In this document: positions 1-12,500 of the stretch, piece by piece
How the letters are laid out: each line of letters starts with the position of its first letter
Position numbering within the stretch: position 1 is the stretch's first letter
Assembly: GCA_002778195.1 (NCBI GenBank)
Contig: PCDI01000008.1
Span: 1,439,759-1,503,758, forward strand
DNA from: Raffaelea ambrosiae
Lineage: Eukaryota; Ascomycota; Sordariomycetes; Ophiostomatales; Ophiostomataceae
Length of the DNA stretch: 64,000 nucleotides
Direction: 5' to 3'
The notes under the pieces: model-generated
The model's input: the letters and a program-made list of their open reading frames with translations, nothing else
The model's database searches: none
Told to the model about the DNA's origin: nothing
Translations under genes and position numbers: made by a program

Positions 1-353
1 GGGGGTGGGTTGACTGTCGACCTGTCCGTGTATATAAGTCAAGGAGCCTCGCGACTTCTGTGACTGATTCCTGTTGACCTTGCTTTTCATGAATATCCAA
101 GGCTTCTATAAATTAATCCAACCCGATTTTATTAGAAGAGCGTCTCTCCTCCGTCTTCTTCTTCTTCTTCTGCCTCGCCGGGCACTCACACTTCTCTTCT
201 CACCTGATAATTAGATCTGTTTAACTATTCAGCTATCTTCATTAGTTCTTCACCTTTTTTCTTCTTTGGCCCCCCATCTCACCTTTCCCACCATCATATC
301 TCACCAAAAAAAAAAAAAGAAAGGCTGCCCGGAACAGCCCCTTTTCATCTAAT
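1..353 (+). promoter_or_regulatory. Upstream region and 5' leader of the PARG-like gene
   Basis: No gene is visible here. A TATA-like stretch (tatataagtc) lies near position 32. A pyrimidine-rich tract with TTC repeats near 150-175 and an A-run near 306-318 precede the ATG at 354. CT-rich leaders are typical of filamentous ascomycete genes. The transcription start cannot be placed from sequence alone. Confidence 0.4.
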
Positions 354-1865
354 ATGTTTGGCGGAAGCTCCAAGTCTAAGCCCAAGCCGAAGGCCTCTGA
401 GGTGGCGGCGGAAACCAGACGGGCCATTATTCCCATGATCAGGAAGAAGCTTGGTGATCTGTACCGCTTTGACTCGGTTCTATTTCCGGAACCGCTGGAG
501 GATCTCCAGTTCGAGGACACTCACCGTCCATATGGGCTGACACCGGTCGTTCGTGAGCTTTCTTCTTTTCTCTTGTGTCTATCACGGCTCGGGAGGGCAC
601 ACCAACTCCTACACCAAGCCCAAGCCAATTGAGAGACTAACGGCATTTCGTGGCAGATGTTCTGGACGGAGATCCGGTCTCCATGGCTATCAAGTGGGCT
701 GAGCATATGGCCGCCAACGGCGAGGCCATCAGTGTTCCATTCGTGTGCTCAGCCAACGAGAAGCGGGCAGGCGGCGACTGGGAGACTGGTGTGGCAGGCT
801 ACGAGGTAGGTCTAGACACTTTCTCGGACCGGCTTCTTGAAGAATGAAATCTGAGTCTGAATCTGAACCTGGATCTGAATTCGAGTCTCTTGGGTTCACG
901 ATGAGAAAGAGAGAGCGCGTGTGAGAGAGATAATCTCAGAGACAGGCCAAAGAAGTTGTATCACAATGATCTGAGGCTGACTTACGTCTCCCCTCCCTTT
1001 CAAAACACAGGAACGCTTGTGCCGCAGGAGCACCCTCTCTACTACGCTCTCAACCCCGGCTCCTGGGACGTATGTGAGCAACTATCCTATTCCCATCTCC
1101 GGGGGTATATTCTCAGACGACGTTGGTGGGTTGCTTACTGGGGCCTAGGAAAACTGGACCCTCCCCCTCCCCCCTTTTGCTTTTTAAAATTCAGCCAGTC
1201 TCACTAACACGGTGACCTTCTTTTCTTTTTGTGCGTCTGTCTTGCCCCCCCAAACAGTCGTCTTTCGTGACCCGAACAATCCTTATGACAAGCTGCCTAG
1301 CGAAGAGTGGCGCGTGCTGCCGGTGTGCTCGGTGGCCCCCGTTCGTCGGCCCAAGCTGACGCAGAACGGCACCAAGTACTCGTTTGACACAGAGCGGGAC
1401 ATGGTCAAGAACAAGCTACGTGCAGCTCTCCGCATCTGCGTGTACAAGGGCTACAACAGCATTGTCATTGGCGACTTTGGTCTGGGCAACAGCCACCGCA
1501 ACCCGCCGCAGGAGATGGCTGAGATGTGGCGCGAAGTGCTGCTCTGGGACGCCGATCTCCGCGGCCGCATCCAGTCGGTCTCGTTTGTCTTTGACGACAC
1601 TGCGCAGAACACGGCCCGACTGATTCTGGACGACATAATCAGGAAGAGCGGCAGCGGCGGCAGCAGCAGCAAGGGTAAGTCCAAGTCGAGTGGCCCTTCG
1701 TCGTCCTTTTCGTCCGCCGGACCAGCGTCATCATCGGCATATGTCAGCAACACCCCGACCGACATTGATATTTTCAGACACGTCTTCAGCCCCGAGGAGT
1801 TGAACCGAGTCTTGAGTCAGCCAGACCCGCGGTTTCAGCTGGGCACTCTGATGAGTCCCATGTAA
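354..1865 (+). CDS. TIGR02452-family protein with bacterial-type PARG (macrodomain-like) fold
   Basis: Proposed exons are 354-552, 657-805, 1011-1125 and 1258-1865, giving about 356 residues. All introns have GT..AG ends and the joins keep frame; intron 1 has a CTAAC branch-like site. The N-terminus is basic (KSKPKPKASEVAAETRRAI). The core carries the family landmarks: VLDGDPVSMA, then AGGDWETGVAGYEERLCRRS (split by intron 2), then NYPIPISGGIFSDDVVVFRD, and SVAPVRRPKL. The IVIGDFGLGNSHRNPP segment matches the G-rich loop followed by a conserved N-P. Family members are predicted ADP-ribose glycohydrolases or ADP-ribose binders, probably acting on poly- or mono-ADP-ribose. The classical GGG-x(6-8)-QEE motif reads GGD...YEE here, so activity is uncertain. 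The C-terminus after about residue 275 is a Ser/Gly-rich linker plus a short conserved tail (DIFRHVFSPEELNRVL). Family assignment is firm; substrate is not. Confidence 0.85.
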
Positions 1866-4373
1866 AGGACGAGAAGCCGGCTCGACTTACACACATATTA
1901 TACACATACCAAAAAAAAAATACACCAACAAACCATGCAGGAAAAATAAGAAAGCAATAAAAAATGGAAGTGTTACGTCACATTGTCTTTGGTTCGTTTG
2001 AGCGACCCCAATAACATAACATCGATGGCGGAAAAGAGGGGAGAAGGGGGCGTTTACACCCGAAGAATGGAGCAGGAAGGCAAAACCGAGACTGTGGATG
2101 GTGTATGAACAGGGGGTGGGGTGGATGCGGATGAGGATGCGGCAAGAAGGCTCTGGGTTTTTGCAGTCACTGCAGTTGAACGAAATAGGGGGTTGGGAAG
2201 CAAGGTAGTGTATTGGTGGCAAGGGAGGTAAGGAGGACGGCGACGGCCACGGGGCTTCACAAGGGGTATTATGGAAATTTTTTTTTTTGGATACACCTTT
2301 ACTTTTGGGGTCTTTTTGATGAAAAGGGGGGAAACGACAGGTAACGGGCAGGCTGGTCCTCTTAGGGGGGTTCTCTCTTGGGTTTCTCTTTTGGGTATCT
2401 GTTTCTGTATCTGTTTCTTTTCCTTCTTTGATTGTTCGTCTATTTTGTCTTATTTAACACACCCCCCTTCCACACCCCCTCTAGCTGATTTTAGCTGTCC
2501 TTGATTGCTCTTTACTTGTTTCTAGTCTTTTTTGTTTCTTTCCTTTTTATTGGGGCTGGGCTCTGCATCTGCTTTCTTTTTCTTTCCGCATGAGGCTTTT
2601 TGTCTCGCTGGCTGGCGTTTGTGACGGCTAGCGAGGGAGGAAAGACGTGCAGAGCCAAAGTCCAATGTGGCAGCAGTTTTGCCACACCTCCTGTCCTTCC
2701 AGGCTAGTTGGTACACGCACACACACAGCATACACGCACACTTATGTACGCTATAACTAGTTATCGTTGCCATTGTTTGTTTGCTTGTTTGTTTGTTTTC
2801 TTGCCCGCACTCTTTTCCTTCTGTTCAGCCTCTGAGCAAAAAAAAAAAAAGAAGAAAAAGAAGAAGGGAAACCACTATTGTTAAGCCGTCTCTCTGGAAA
2901 GGCCTGCGTTAGTCCACATGTTGATAAGCTTACCTATGAGCTCCTATGAAATACCATAAAACAAGGTTTAATTGCCTACCCTCCATCCTGTCTGGCTGGG
3001 GGACACGGAGCTGTCAGTGCCAGGCTGTCAATTTTTGTCAAGCGGTATTGTGCAATGTATATGCAACTGCGTACATGTGGCATTGGACCGTACCTTGTGT
3101 TGTCTACCGTAGCTGTCTTGATCCGCCTGTTTGGCTTCGTTGCTGCTTCTTTAGCTGCTTACGTCTTTTGTCTTATTAAAAACGTTGGAAGTGCAGTCTG
3201 GCCTGGCCAGACTGCACGCCATGTAGGATAACTAGTACTAAGATACGTCAAGACAAGTCAAGACAAGTTGTTTCAAACGGCCAATCCCGATGACCCCTGC
3301 AATCTACGACTTGAACAGATTCAGCAGGACCTGAATGCGCAAGCGAAGCACGTCACCGGACCTTGGGGCAGAGTTCCCACTGTTGCTTCCGTTCGTCTCG
3401 AGCCGCTGGTTTTAGTCTTTTCCGTATGCGAGCAAGTCGGAACAAGCAAGAAGAGCCCGTCCATATGGGTGCAGGAATCGGCGATGCAGCGGGGCCACTG
3501 GCCACACTCTCGAGTATTGGACAAGGTTGGTGGCATAGATGTGCCCGAGATATGTCCCCAGATACGGTCTAAGATGTGTTCCAAGATGCGCCAGTCTCAT
3601 CGGCGGGTGGCGATGGGCAGACTGGAACTGTAGGCACACCAGATGTTACCCCCCCTCCCCCCCTCGGGAACGATGTTCCAGGAAAAAAAAGATGTGCGAG
3701 TACGAGTACCTGATCGCGGTTGCCCGTGGCTGTCGAATGGGAACGCAGCCCCCATGCGAGTGCATTAGTCGTTGCGCCCTGCCCCCCCCAATGGCACAAA
3801 GGGCAGAAGCGACAGGGCAGCTATGGGCAAATCCAGACATGCAGGAAACCAAGAAAACTTCACTGCACTCCATGCTAGCCCCCGCTGCCTTGGCCGAGAG
3901 GCTCGACATGGGGCGGTATGCGTTGACTAGTTTGGGGAGGTGGTGTCCCTTAGCTCTGGGGCAAGAATGTCGATCTTTCTTCGACCTTGTATCTTAGACT
4001 CCTAGCTTGGGTCGCAGAGCGCCTAGCATCTTAAAGAGAACGAACATGCACTGCCGGGGCGCTTAAAGAAATGAGGCTGCCGTGAATGCAATGTGGCTAG
4101 AACACGAAACTCTGGGCGAGGCCGCAGAATGACCAATGCCGCCTCATTTCGTGGCTGGGTGTGTCCGCGCATACATACATATGGGTACGTGTGCTTGTGT
4201 TGGGAAACTCAAGGTGGTCTGCCCCGAAATCTGCAGCAAATGACCCGGAAACCAGGATCAGGGGAGTTTGCATGAAGGAACACACCAGCTGGGGCGGAAG
4301 GACGGCGCCCAAGAGGCGGGGAGCGTAGGCAGGGCATATTAAAAGCTGGGACAAGAGGAACGAGAAGAGAGAG

Positions 4374-4394
4374 GTGTGTGTGTGCGCGCGCGCG
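4374..4394. repeat. Alternating purine-pyrimidine tract (GT)n(GC)n
   Basis: A 21 bp strictly alternating purine-pyrimidine run, GT repeats followed by GC repeats. Such tracts can adopt left-handed Z-DNA under negative supercoiling. It sits in the gene-free stretch. Confidence 0.85.
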
Positions 4395-5347
4395 AAAAAA
4401 GTACAAAAAAAAACATCAATGGGCTGAAAATAGATGCACCCGTGGGAGTATGCAGTCAAGGGGGCATGAGAGGAGGCGAGAACCAGCGCCTGGAACCAAG
4501 ACTAGTCTCAGAGAAGCTGCACGAGGCCGTATGCAGACAACATAGCTTGCAAACTACGATTAGTGCCTTTTGGAGCAGGGCGAATAAGACGAGTTGATGT
4601 GCCGGCACGAGCTAGCAGTTGGACTCTGTCGGGAGGCGGCCCAGGGTGCTAGAAAACGTCGAGAAGAGGTGTGAAGAGAGACAAGAGGTGTCGACGCAGA
4701 GCGGTGGGTAGGTCGTTATGCCAGCCTCCAACAGGAGACGGCCTGTACTCGTACGGAGCAGGAGATGCTGGGAGATTATATCGTGCGATCCTCGGTTGGA
4801 AACTTGATATTCGAGTATCCCCATCATGTCCCGTGCGAGTCCTACATTGTTGTCTTGGTATCGTACGTCTCCAACTCCAGGGTCCTTGATGTGACAGATA
4901 TTCTGCTTCCTATGGTGCGAAGGAAGAGGAAGAGCGGAGGCTAGCAAAACTGCCGAGAAAGCAGAACCTTAATCAAGTCCGTGCTCTTTCGCCCCCAGAG
5001 CCTTGGGCCACGGGCGAGAACCAAACACGGACAGCCAAGGGCGTGTGGGCAAAGACACGGCCATTTCAACACAAGCACGAGCACACACAGATGACAACCT
5101 ACGCTACAATGGTTCGTATGTGCAGCAACCAACTACTATGCAACTACATAGTATATCGTAGACTGCTATGCAGACTACTGACGAGTAGACATAAGACAGT
5201 GCGGGCACGCGCGCCGCATGACACGGCCAGCAAAGCACACCGAGAACGCATGGAAGAGAAGCTCCGCGCTGTGAGATTCGCGAGGAGGGTGGGTGGCTTG
5301 AATAGAGGGGAGAGAAGAGGGGGCCAACACAGGCAGGTGTGGCACAG

Positions 5348-5387
5348 TGGGATAATGGGATAATGGGAGAACGGGGTAATGGGAAAG
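5348..5387. repeat. Tandem 8-bp repeat, unit TGGGATAA
   Basis: Five head-to-tail 8 bp units; the first two are perfect and the rest degenerate (TGGGAGAA, CGGGGTAA, TGGGAAAG). Confidence 0.85.
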
Positions 5388-6051
5388 GGGACAAACGGTC
5401 ATGGTTGTAGTAATGCAGCGGGAAGGCAAGGGAGACCGATGAGGAACCATGGTCATGCATCGCATAACCTGTTCAGAAGCATTCCGTTTGTTGTCCGCAG
5501 CTCTTCACTCATCACTCTGGCGGCGACTGCAGACCAGAGGCAAGAAAAAGGGACGCTGCGGAAGAAAGGTGTCATCCAGCGCCGTTGGCAAGACGCCAGC
5601 AACAGAGCACGAGCCTTGAGGCTGGCGTGCCGTAAGATACGTATCTTACTATGACAATGCCAATCTCCACTCTTCCGCGATGTGGTCCGCTGATTTGCTG
5701 CTGCGTTAATTCTGTAAGCATTCCTCAGGCAATCCGTGACCATTTCGTAATAATGTGAAATGCAGTTGTAAATTGAGTGGTGAGCAATCCGGAGTTGTGC
5801 ATGGTACAGTGAGAAAGCTTGGGTGGGCAGCACCCTCGCACGGCCGAAGTTGTGGTTTCTTTCGTTGTCTGCTACCTGTTTCTGGTAATCCTCCTGTTCA
5901 GAATCACCCTGTTCGGAGTCCTCCTGTTCAGGTCGACATGTGAGAAGGGCCAGAGCGGGGCGAACAAAGGCACATAATAGTAAAACACAAGAAACCCCAA
6001 GAAAAACGAAAGAGAACTCGAGAAAACCAGGCCAGACAAGAGACAAAAAAA

Positions 6052-6087
6052 GAAACCAAAGAACCCAAAGAACCCAAAGAACCCACA
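6052..6087. repeat. Tandem 9-bp repeat, unit GAACCCAAA
   Basis: Four 9 bp units, two of them perfect. They create the repetitive Trp/Leu/Phe-rich segment of a spurious minus-strand reading frame. Confidence 0.85.
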
Positions 6088-6560
6088 AGAAACACCCAAG
6101 AAATTGCCAAATGGCTGCTGAAGAGGAAGAAAACCAGGATCCGCAGACGAGACCCGGAAAGAAAAAAAAAAGCAAGCATGCGTGTGATAGTGATGGGCAG
6201 TGCTTCTCTCTTGCCATTGGAACAAGCATGAATAGGGCAAAGCAATATGACCAAAGGGGAAAAGGCTCGAGGCCTACATGTCCCAACAACCAGCAACTAT
6301 GAATCGGCAGCTGGGGGTACCGCATATGATGCCCTCTTGGTAAGGACATGCAAGTGCAGAGGCAGATTACAGGCAAATGCCTACGAGTACAGAGAACTGC
6401 ACGTACGAGTACTATGTAGTTGTACTACTGCAGAACTTGTATACTTGTATACTATGTAGTTACTATGTAAGTGGCTGCATAGCAGCCGCACCTGTTCGTA
6501 CTCGTCCTCGTACAGTAGCTTCAGCCGGTCCCCACCCCCGGCAACCCTGACCTGGGTCCG

Positions 6561-6584
6561 TTGGATTCTTGGATTCTTGGATTC
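6561..6584. repeat. Tandem 8-bp repeat, unit TTGGATTC
   Basis: Three perfect 8 bp copies in non-coding DNA, followed by a T/C-rich tract. Confidence 0.85.
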
Positions 6585-7797
6585 TTTTCTTTTCTTTGTG
6601 GCGACTGCGCCTGCGAGTCCCTTGCTTTATCATAAGATCTCCAATGGCCGTCGACAGAATCGGATACATCACTCCCACATCGGCCCTGCGGTCGCAGTTG
6701 GTGGGCAGGCTAGCCAGGCTCCAGGGGCTCCAGGGAGGCTGGCGCGTCGTGGCTGGCTTACCAGACAGCAGTACGGCCGTGTATCTTGCGCGGACGGGTG
6801 CCTGAACCCGAATACGGTGAGGGAGGCGTTGCAACCAGCCGACCGGTGCTCAGTGACAGAAGGCCCATTATCCAGTCCTTGGGCAGCACATCTTTGCCCC
6901 CAAACTCCCACGACAGATTTGCCTTTAGAAAAATCTCCGAATCATACTGTTTCAGCGCCCTGATGCACCCTAACAAGGCCCAAGCCAACAATCCCATACC
7001 AGGGCAGATCGAGTTTCTACGGCGGATTCGCAGAGATCCCCATCCCCCCCTTTCCCCTGACCATACCCGATAAAAAAATGATTCAAAAAATAAATAAACA
7101 AAAAAAAAAACCCCAAAAAACAAAAGGACGTTTCGGCTGGCCCTCAACCGTGTACGGCGGCAAGGCGTGCAAGAACGGCGGGGAGGGGGTTCAGCTTGTC
7201 GTCCTATCTGCGCGGGAACGTTCGATCGGGAAGGGAGGAGCGCATGGACCCAGAAGCAAAAAAAAAGAAACGTGACAACCGGAGATCGACCTGACAGATG
7301 GGGCAGGGCGACCCCAACGCCCCTAGGGCGGCCTGGCGAAAGAGAAGGATAGCGTAGGGGGCGAAGCCAAGGCCAACCAGGCCAGCAATGCGTCGCAAAC
7401 TGGCATAAATGCAACCTCGACTCCACACCACCCTGGGCAGAGGCCGAGAGAGCGAGAGAGAGAACCCAAGCAGCCATAACTACTAGGTAAGCAGCATCGC
7501 CTACGAGTAGTCTCTCACGGGTGGTACAACCGGACCTGTATCTAGCATATATAGTAATTGGGTTGTGTTTGCCATGTGAGAGCACCTCATGCAGGCCAGG
7601 CAGACACACACACAAGCAACTACATGGAGTGAAGATACGTCCAACCCCGAGGGATGTCGCTCTTTGCAAAATGATGGCACGAAAGGGGGGACGATGCGGC
7701 TGAACGAGAAGAGAAGGCGAGTGAGAGGGAGGGAGGGGGGGAAGTGGCCCGGGCAAGAGTCGGACTTGAGGGAAAAGAGAGTCCTTTGTCGACGCAA

Positions 7798-7817
7798 GGG
7801 GGGGGGGGGGGGGGGGG
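7798..7817. repeat. Poly-G tract (20 G)
   Basis: An uninterrupted run of 20 G residues in the gene-free stretch. Length is likely unreliable in short-read assemblies. Such a run can form G-quadruplex structures. Confidence 0.9.
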
Positions 7818-8177
7818 CACGAGAGAGAACAGGAGACCAGTCGTCGTCGGGGACCGACGGCGACGAACGGCACACACAGCTCCCCGTTTGGAGAGACGAC
7901 GTCTGGGCTGTGGCCGGTCAAGGATGCTCGGTTGATCTTACTCAAAGTAAGACTCAAAGTGCAGATTGGCCCGTATGCGATTGACCCCCTATGTGCGTTT
8001 GTTAGTTGTTTTCTCTTTCATTTTCTCCGAAGGTCATCCTTGATTCGTACGCCAAGGCTAAAGGAAGAACAAGAAAGGAACATACGAGAACCAAATGATC
8101 TCTTTGGGCCTTCTTACAGGATAATTACATTTCAAAAATCCCAAAGAATTCAAAGGGGAGGAGAGGATCCAAAGATT

Positions 8178-8205
8178 GCACCCCCTTGTCGGCACCCCCT
8201 TGTCG
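8178..8205. repeat. Tandem 14-bp duplication
   Basis: Two perfect copies of GCACCCCCTTGTCG, followed by the first five bases of a third copy. Confidence 0.85.
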
Positions 8206-9140
8206 GCACCGTCCACACGGTCTCACACATCGGGCTTCTGCGGGCGTCTGCCTGTTCCGGTGGTTGATAATACAAGAAACACCAAGCTCCGGCAAACCCC
8301 CAAAAACTTGGCGCATAATACCTCGGCCAGCTGATGATGGGGGAAATCAAATCTCCCTCCCCAACTACCTTACTCGAGCTGCTATGTACGAGAAGACAAC
8401 GCCTACGGGATCGCTGGGTCGAATTATGATGTATCACATTTTGTCTCGCTTACCTTTACTTCTTCCTGTCTGAATGCTTCCGATGCCTTCTTCCTTTGCC
8501 CGTCGTTGTCGCCATCTTGGGCGTCGTCAATTCATTGTAATCTACTATGTATGCGGTTTGAAATTCCGCTGCAAAAGGCCGCCTTAACCGCATTTGTCCC
8601 GCATTTGCAGTAACTAATACGCCATTGCTCGTTCAAGCTGGGACAGACCCCCCACTCCCCATCTGGATGATGATCGTCACACATTCGGCCTTGATCTCGC
8701 GGGTCGTTTCTGTTTTGGCATGGCTTTGTGGATGTATGGTGTGTGCCTCTTGCTCATGGGGGCTAGAAACGTGCCCCCATCCCCATCTTGAGCATACTGC
8801 AGCAAGGTGTGGCCAGGCTGTGCCGGGGACGCGCTCCAGCCCTTGACCAGTTCAAGCTGTGACGAACTCGAGGATAGGACGAGCAACCCGAAGCGAGGAT
8901 CGAGAACCGGCATGGAAAACGACTAGGACAGGAGCGAGGCTAGATAATTGGGCAAAGAATAATCAATACCATGACAGTGAGGAAGATACGGTGTCACCGT
9001 TCGATGTCACCGTTAAAATTGAGGGGGGAGGAGAATCCCCCCCCCCGCCCCCCAAAAAAAAAGAAAAACCCCTATAAAATATTGATGAATAAAACACTAC
9101 CTGCTGCGCTTTATTCACACTCCCATGTTTGCTTCCTTTT

Positions 9141-9161
9141 TGTGTGTGTGTGTGTGTGTAT
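9141..9161. repeat. (TG)n dinucleotide tract
   Basis: About ten TG units followed by TATA, strictly alternating pyrimidine-purine. It lies about 440 bp downstream of the Sec24 stop codon (Sec24 is on the minus strand). Confidence 0.85.
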
Positions 9162-9597
9162 AACACCTCTCTTCGCTTTTGTCTTTCTTAACCATGCTCA
9201 TTTCTTCTTCTCTCTTCAAACAACCTCCCTCGGCCATGAAAATGTGCTGTTGTGCTGTGCTGTGCTGTATGTATACGTTCGTAGAGGGGAGTTGCCACCC
9301 CCGCGTCTCTGTCGTAAATTGGGGTTACCCAATATGTGTGAATGCAACGTCGTCTTGCTCGTGCTTCCAAGCAAAACTACCTTAACCCCCCCCCCCTGTC
9401 TCCTCCTTACTGCGATTACCAGTGCCGTAGACCGGCAAACGACGCCATCATGGCCGACCCATCGCCATGGTCTTCTCTCTTCCGGTGACCGCCAAGCTGG
9501 ACGTGTTAGCGAAGAATGGAAAGGGGAAAGCAAACTGCAAAGAGTATACACAACAGGCACAAGGAACATAAAAATTCAAGCAAAGGGGCAAGCAAAG

Positions 9598-12500
9598 TCA
9601 GCAGCTCTCATCACATACCTCCAGTTGCACGCCCTTGTGAATGTGCACCAGCCAGTCCACGTAGCTCTGGGCCTCGTTATTGCGGTCCTCGACCAGCAGC
9701 CGGGCAAACTCAAACTCGGCGCCGTCGATTCCCTGGCGCGCCAGCTGGATCGTGAGTCCTTTGGAGCCGCGCAGCGTCTTGAGAAACTCGATAATGTTGC
9801 GCACCTGCGCGTTGAGATGCGTCTGCAAAACAGGGACCGACGACGTGTACGCGTCCAGGCTCTGCAGGCTGTCCTTGTCCTCACCAAACAGGTCGGCAAT
9901 CAAGTTCGGCGACGTCTGCTTCTCGAACCAAATCAGGCACTGCTGGCCATTGTCCACCAGGTACACGCCGCCCGGCTCCACGCGCGCAAACGTTGCCCGC
10001 ATCGATGGCGGCATCTTGAGGTGGCCGGTCTCCGCGTCCTGGAACCCTTCCTCGGGCTGTAGGTTGTGGATCGGGATGATGCGCGGGTACAGGTATAGAC
10101 TCAGCTCCAGCGCGCCCATCGACCGGATCATGCGCATCTCGTGCACTCGCCGGTCGGCCGTCTCGTTGCCACCCTTGAACGCCCGGCACTTGATCATGCC
10201 CAGCATGTACATGCTAAATTCTTTGAGTCGCTCGGGCATGATCAGCTGGCTTGGTGGGTGTGACGACGACGCGTGGTTTTTACGGTAGCCAGCCAAAACG
10301 TCAATTGTCTTCTCGGTCAAATGTAGCCGCACCTCCTTGAGTGTACTCGACGTGTGCGACAGCCGCGTCGCCGCCTCTTTGGCCAGCATTGCGTACACAG
10401 CGTCTTGGTCCACAAACTTCATACTTTCGCGCGCATTGTCGCTCACACTTGCAATGACATTGCTGCACCGCACGCGCCGCTCGCCGTTAGCAGTCGTGTA
10501 CAGCAGCGCAGACTGGAAGTGCGCGTCCAGCTTCGAGTCCAGCTTGCCGTCGTAGCTGAAGGAGACGGCAATGGCCTTGTCCGCGTCGATGGAGCCGATC
10601 TCGAGGTCCGCACCAAAGGTGTGCTGGATGAAGTTTCCATGATAGGATGACACCTGCAGACCATTGGAACACCGCACCTTCATCAATGCCTGATAGCCGG
10701 TTTCCCGGGTTACAGCATGCTTGACCTCAGCGGACAGCTTGGCATTGTCTCGGCCGGCAATGAAATTGGGGTAGTAGAAGGCCTCGCCACCAGTGGTTGC
10801 GGAAATATGACCGACAGTGGCAATGTCAAGGAAACCGCCAGAAGGAGCAGCCATGAAAAAGTCGGCGCCGATGCCAGCCGCCGCCATTCTCTCCGCCGCT
10901 TTTCTCCATTCCGGGTGCTCGGTTGTGAAAAGCTTCTTATCGATCTCACCGCCAGTGTGCTTGCCATCGTCGCGCATGAAGAGCCGGCCAGAGCCCAACG
11001 TCGACAAAGTTGAAATTGAGCAGATGATCTTGCCGCCGCTATGCTCAAGTGCTGAGAACGCCGCGTTGAGTGTGGAGAGCAGCGCTGGCTCTGGGTTCTT
11101 AATAGTCGAGAACATTTGCGGCAGTCTTGTCAAGAGGGACGTGATTACGGATCTATGTACTTAGCGGACCATGTCTGAATAAAAAAAATACTAACACGGG
11201 AGAAGACGGGACATACTTTGACTCGTAAGGGTCGACGAACAGGCCGTCACTGAGGGGCACAAATGGGTCCTCGATGTCCGGCATGATCATCATCTGGGCT
11301 TGCTCCAGAGCAGACTGTGGCAGTTAGTGCACTGGTTTTCTCTATCTTCAAAACGCGATCGAACATTCAAGACTCGGGCTAGGAAGCTGAACATACGCTG
11401 ACGTTGTAGAAGTGTACCTCTTTATCAAAGGTCACGAAGCCCACCCTGGCGTTATCTGGTATGCTCCGCGTGGGCTTGTCTTCCCCCACCTCGGTTTCGC
11501 TGTCTTCTGTGCCGTACAGAGCACTCAAGATGCCCTCGCAGAACGCCTCTAGGAAGCCCTTGTTGTACGACTCTTGGGTGACATCGATCAAAAACAACAC
11601 CCGCAGACCAACGGGCTCCTTGGTCCAGTACTCCTTAGGCACGACAAACTCCACAGTGCCACGGCACAGCTCTGGGCGCTGATCACGGTCGATGCGGACG
11701 CCCTGAGGCGAAGTGGCACAAAAGTACTCGGGTGGTGTGTCGTTGGGGTACGTGCACAGGTTGCAGACATACTTGTTGCCGCCGGAGCGGAAGACCATAA
11801 ATGGGTTGATGTAGGCGCGGCAGCGGTGACACCGCGGCGGGCCCTGGTCACCAAAGTCGAGCACAGGAATGGGAAGCTCGCCGGTCTGCAGCGGCGCCAG
11901 CGGCTGCAGTAGCAGGCCGAGCGGGAGACCGGTGCTGTGGAGGCCCTCGGCAGTGGCGGGGATGTTGTTCATGGTGAGGCGGGCAAACTTGGGAGATGCG
12001 TTGCCCTGGTCAAAGGCCACAAAGGAGATGGCAGCAGGAGGAGGAACGTGCTGCTCAAAGGTCGGGTACACATTGGTGAGGTAGTGCTGCTGGACAGAGT
12101 CACGCGACAGGGGTACGCTGGGGATGTCGTCGGGCGAGACCTGCTGGTGGCCGGACGCGGGCACAACCATCGGCGCCGCGGCAGGGTCGACGCCGCTTCG
12201 TGCCGCAAAGCTGGCTGGATCGGCGGGGTTGACCGGGTTGAATGGCTCACTGACCGGCGCCGGGAACTGGCTCACGGGCTCGAAGGGTGTTCCTGGCGAC
12301 GATATGGGGGCACCCGAGAAGCCACCGACAGGCGCGTCGACCGTGTGGTATGCATGGTGGTCCTTCTTCTTCCGCCGTAAGGTGTGGTGGGCCTCTGCGC
12401 CGAGCGACATGCCACCCATCTGTGCAGCCAAGCCATCGTCGGCTCCTGGAATCGGCGGCGGCGCTCCGAAGCCCTGACCGGCCGGAGAGGGGGTCCCCAT

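Larger units (their letters stand above)
1866..9597. other. 7.7 kb stretch without a recognisable gene
   Basis: This lies between the 3' ends of the PARG-like gene (+) and Sec24 (-). The longest open frames here (307 codons at 5453-6376 and 399 codons at 6758-7957, both minus) translate to low-complexity, Phe/Pro/Cys-rich text with no family resemblance. They coincide with simple repeats, so I read them as chance. The stretch is rich in A-runs, G-runs and short tandem repeats, and contains several copies of two short motifs, GTACTCGTA/TACGAGTAC and TACTATGTAG. A non-coding RNA, an orphan gene with many introns, or a decayed insertion cannot be excluded. Confidence 0.5.

Noticed and set aside
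3268..3633. 121-codon frame with fairly natural composition
   Set aside because: No ATG start (it begins with TTG), no family resemblance and no splice context; kept only as part of the gene-free interval.
5453..6376. 307-codon open frame on the minus strand
   Set aside because: Its Trp/Leu/Val and Phe-rich core comes from a 9 bp tandem repeat and A-runs read in reverse. It resembles no known membrane protein.
6758..7957. 399-codon open frame on the minus strand
   Set aside because: Translation is low-complexity (Pro-, Leu-, Cys-, Phe-rich), crosses a 20 nt G run, and shows no domain or family motif. It is most likely open by chance.
8971..10062. 363-codon plus-strand frame overlapping Sec24
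   Set aside because: Its second half is the antisense of the Sec24 C-terminus and its first half is G/C- and GT-run sequence; it is a shadow.
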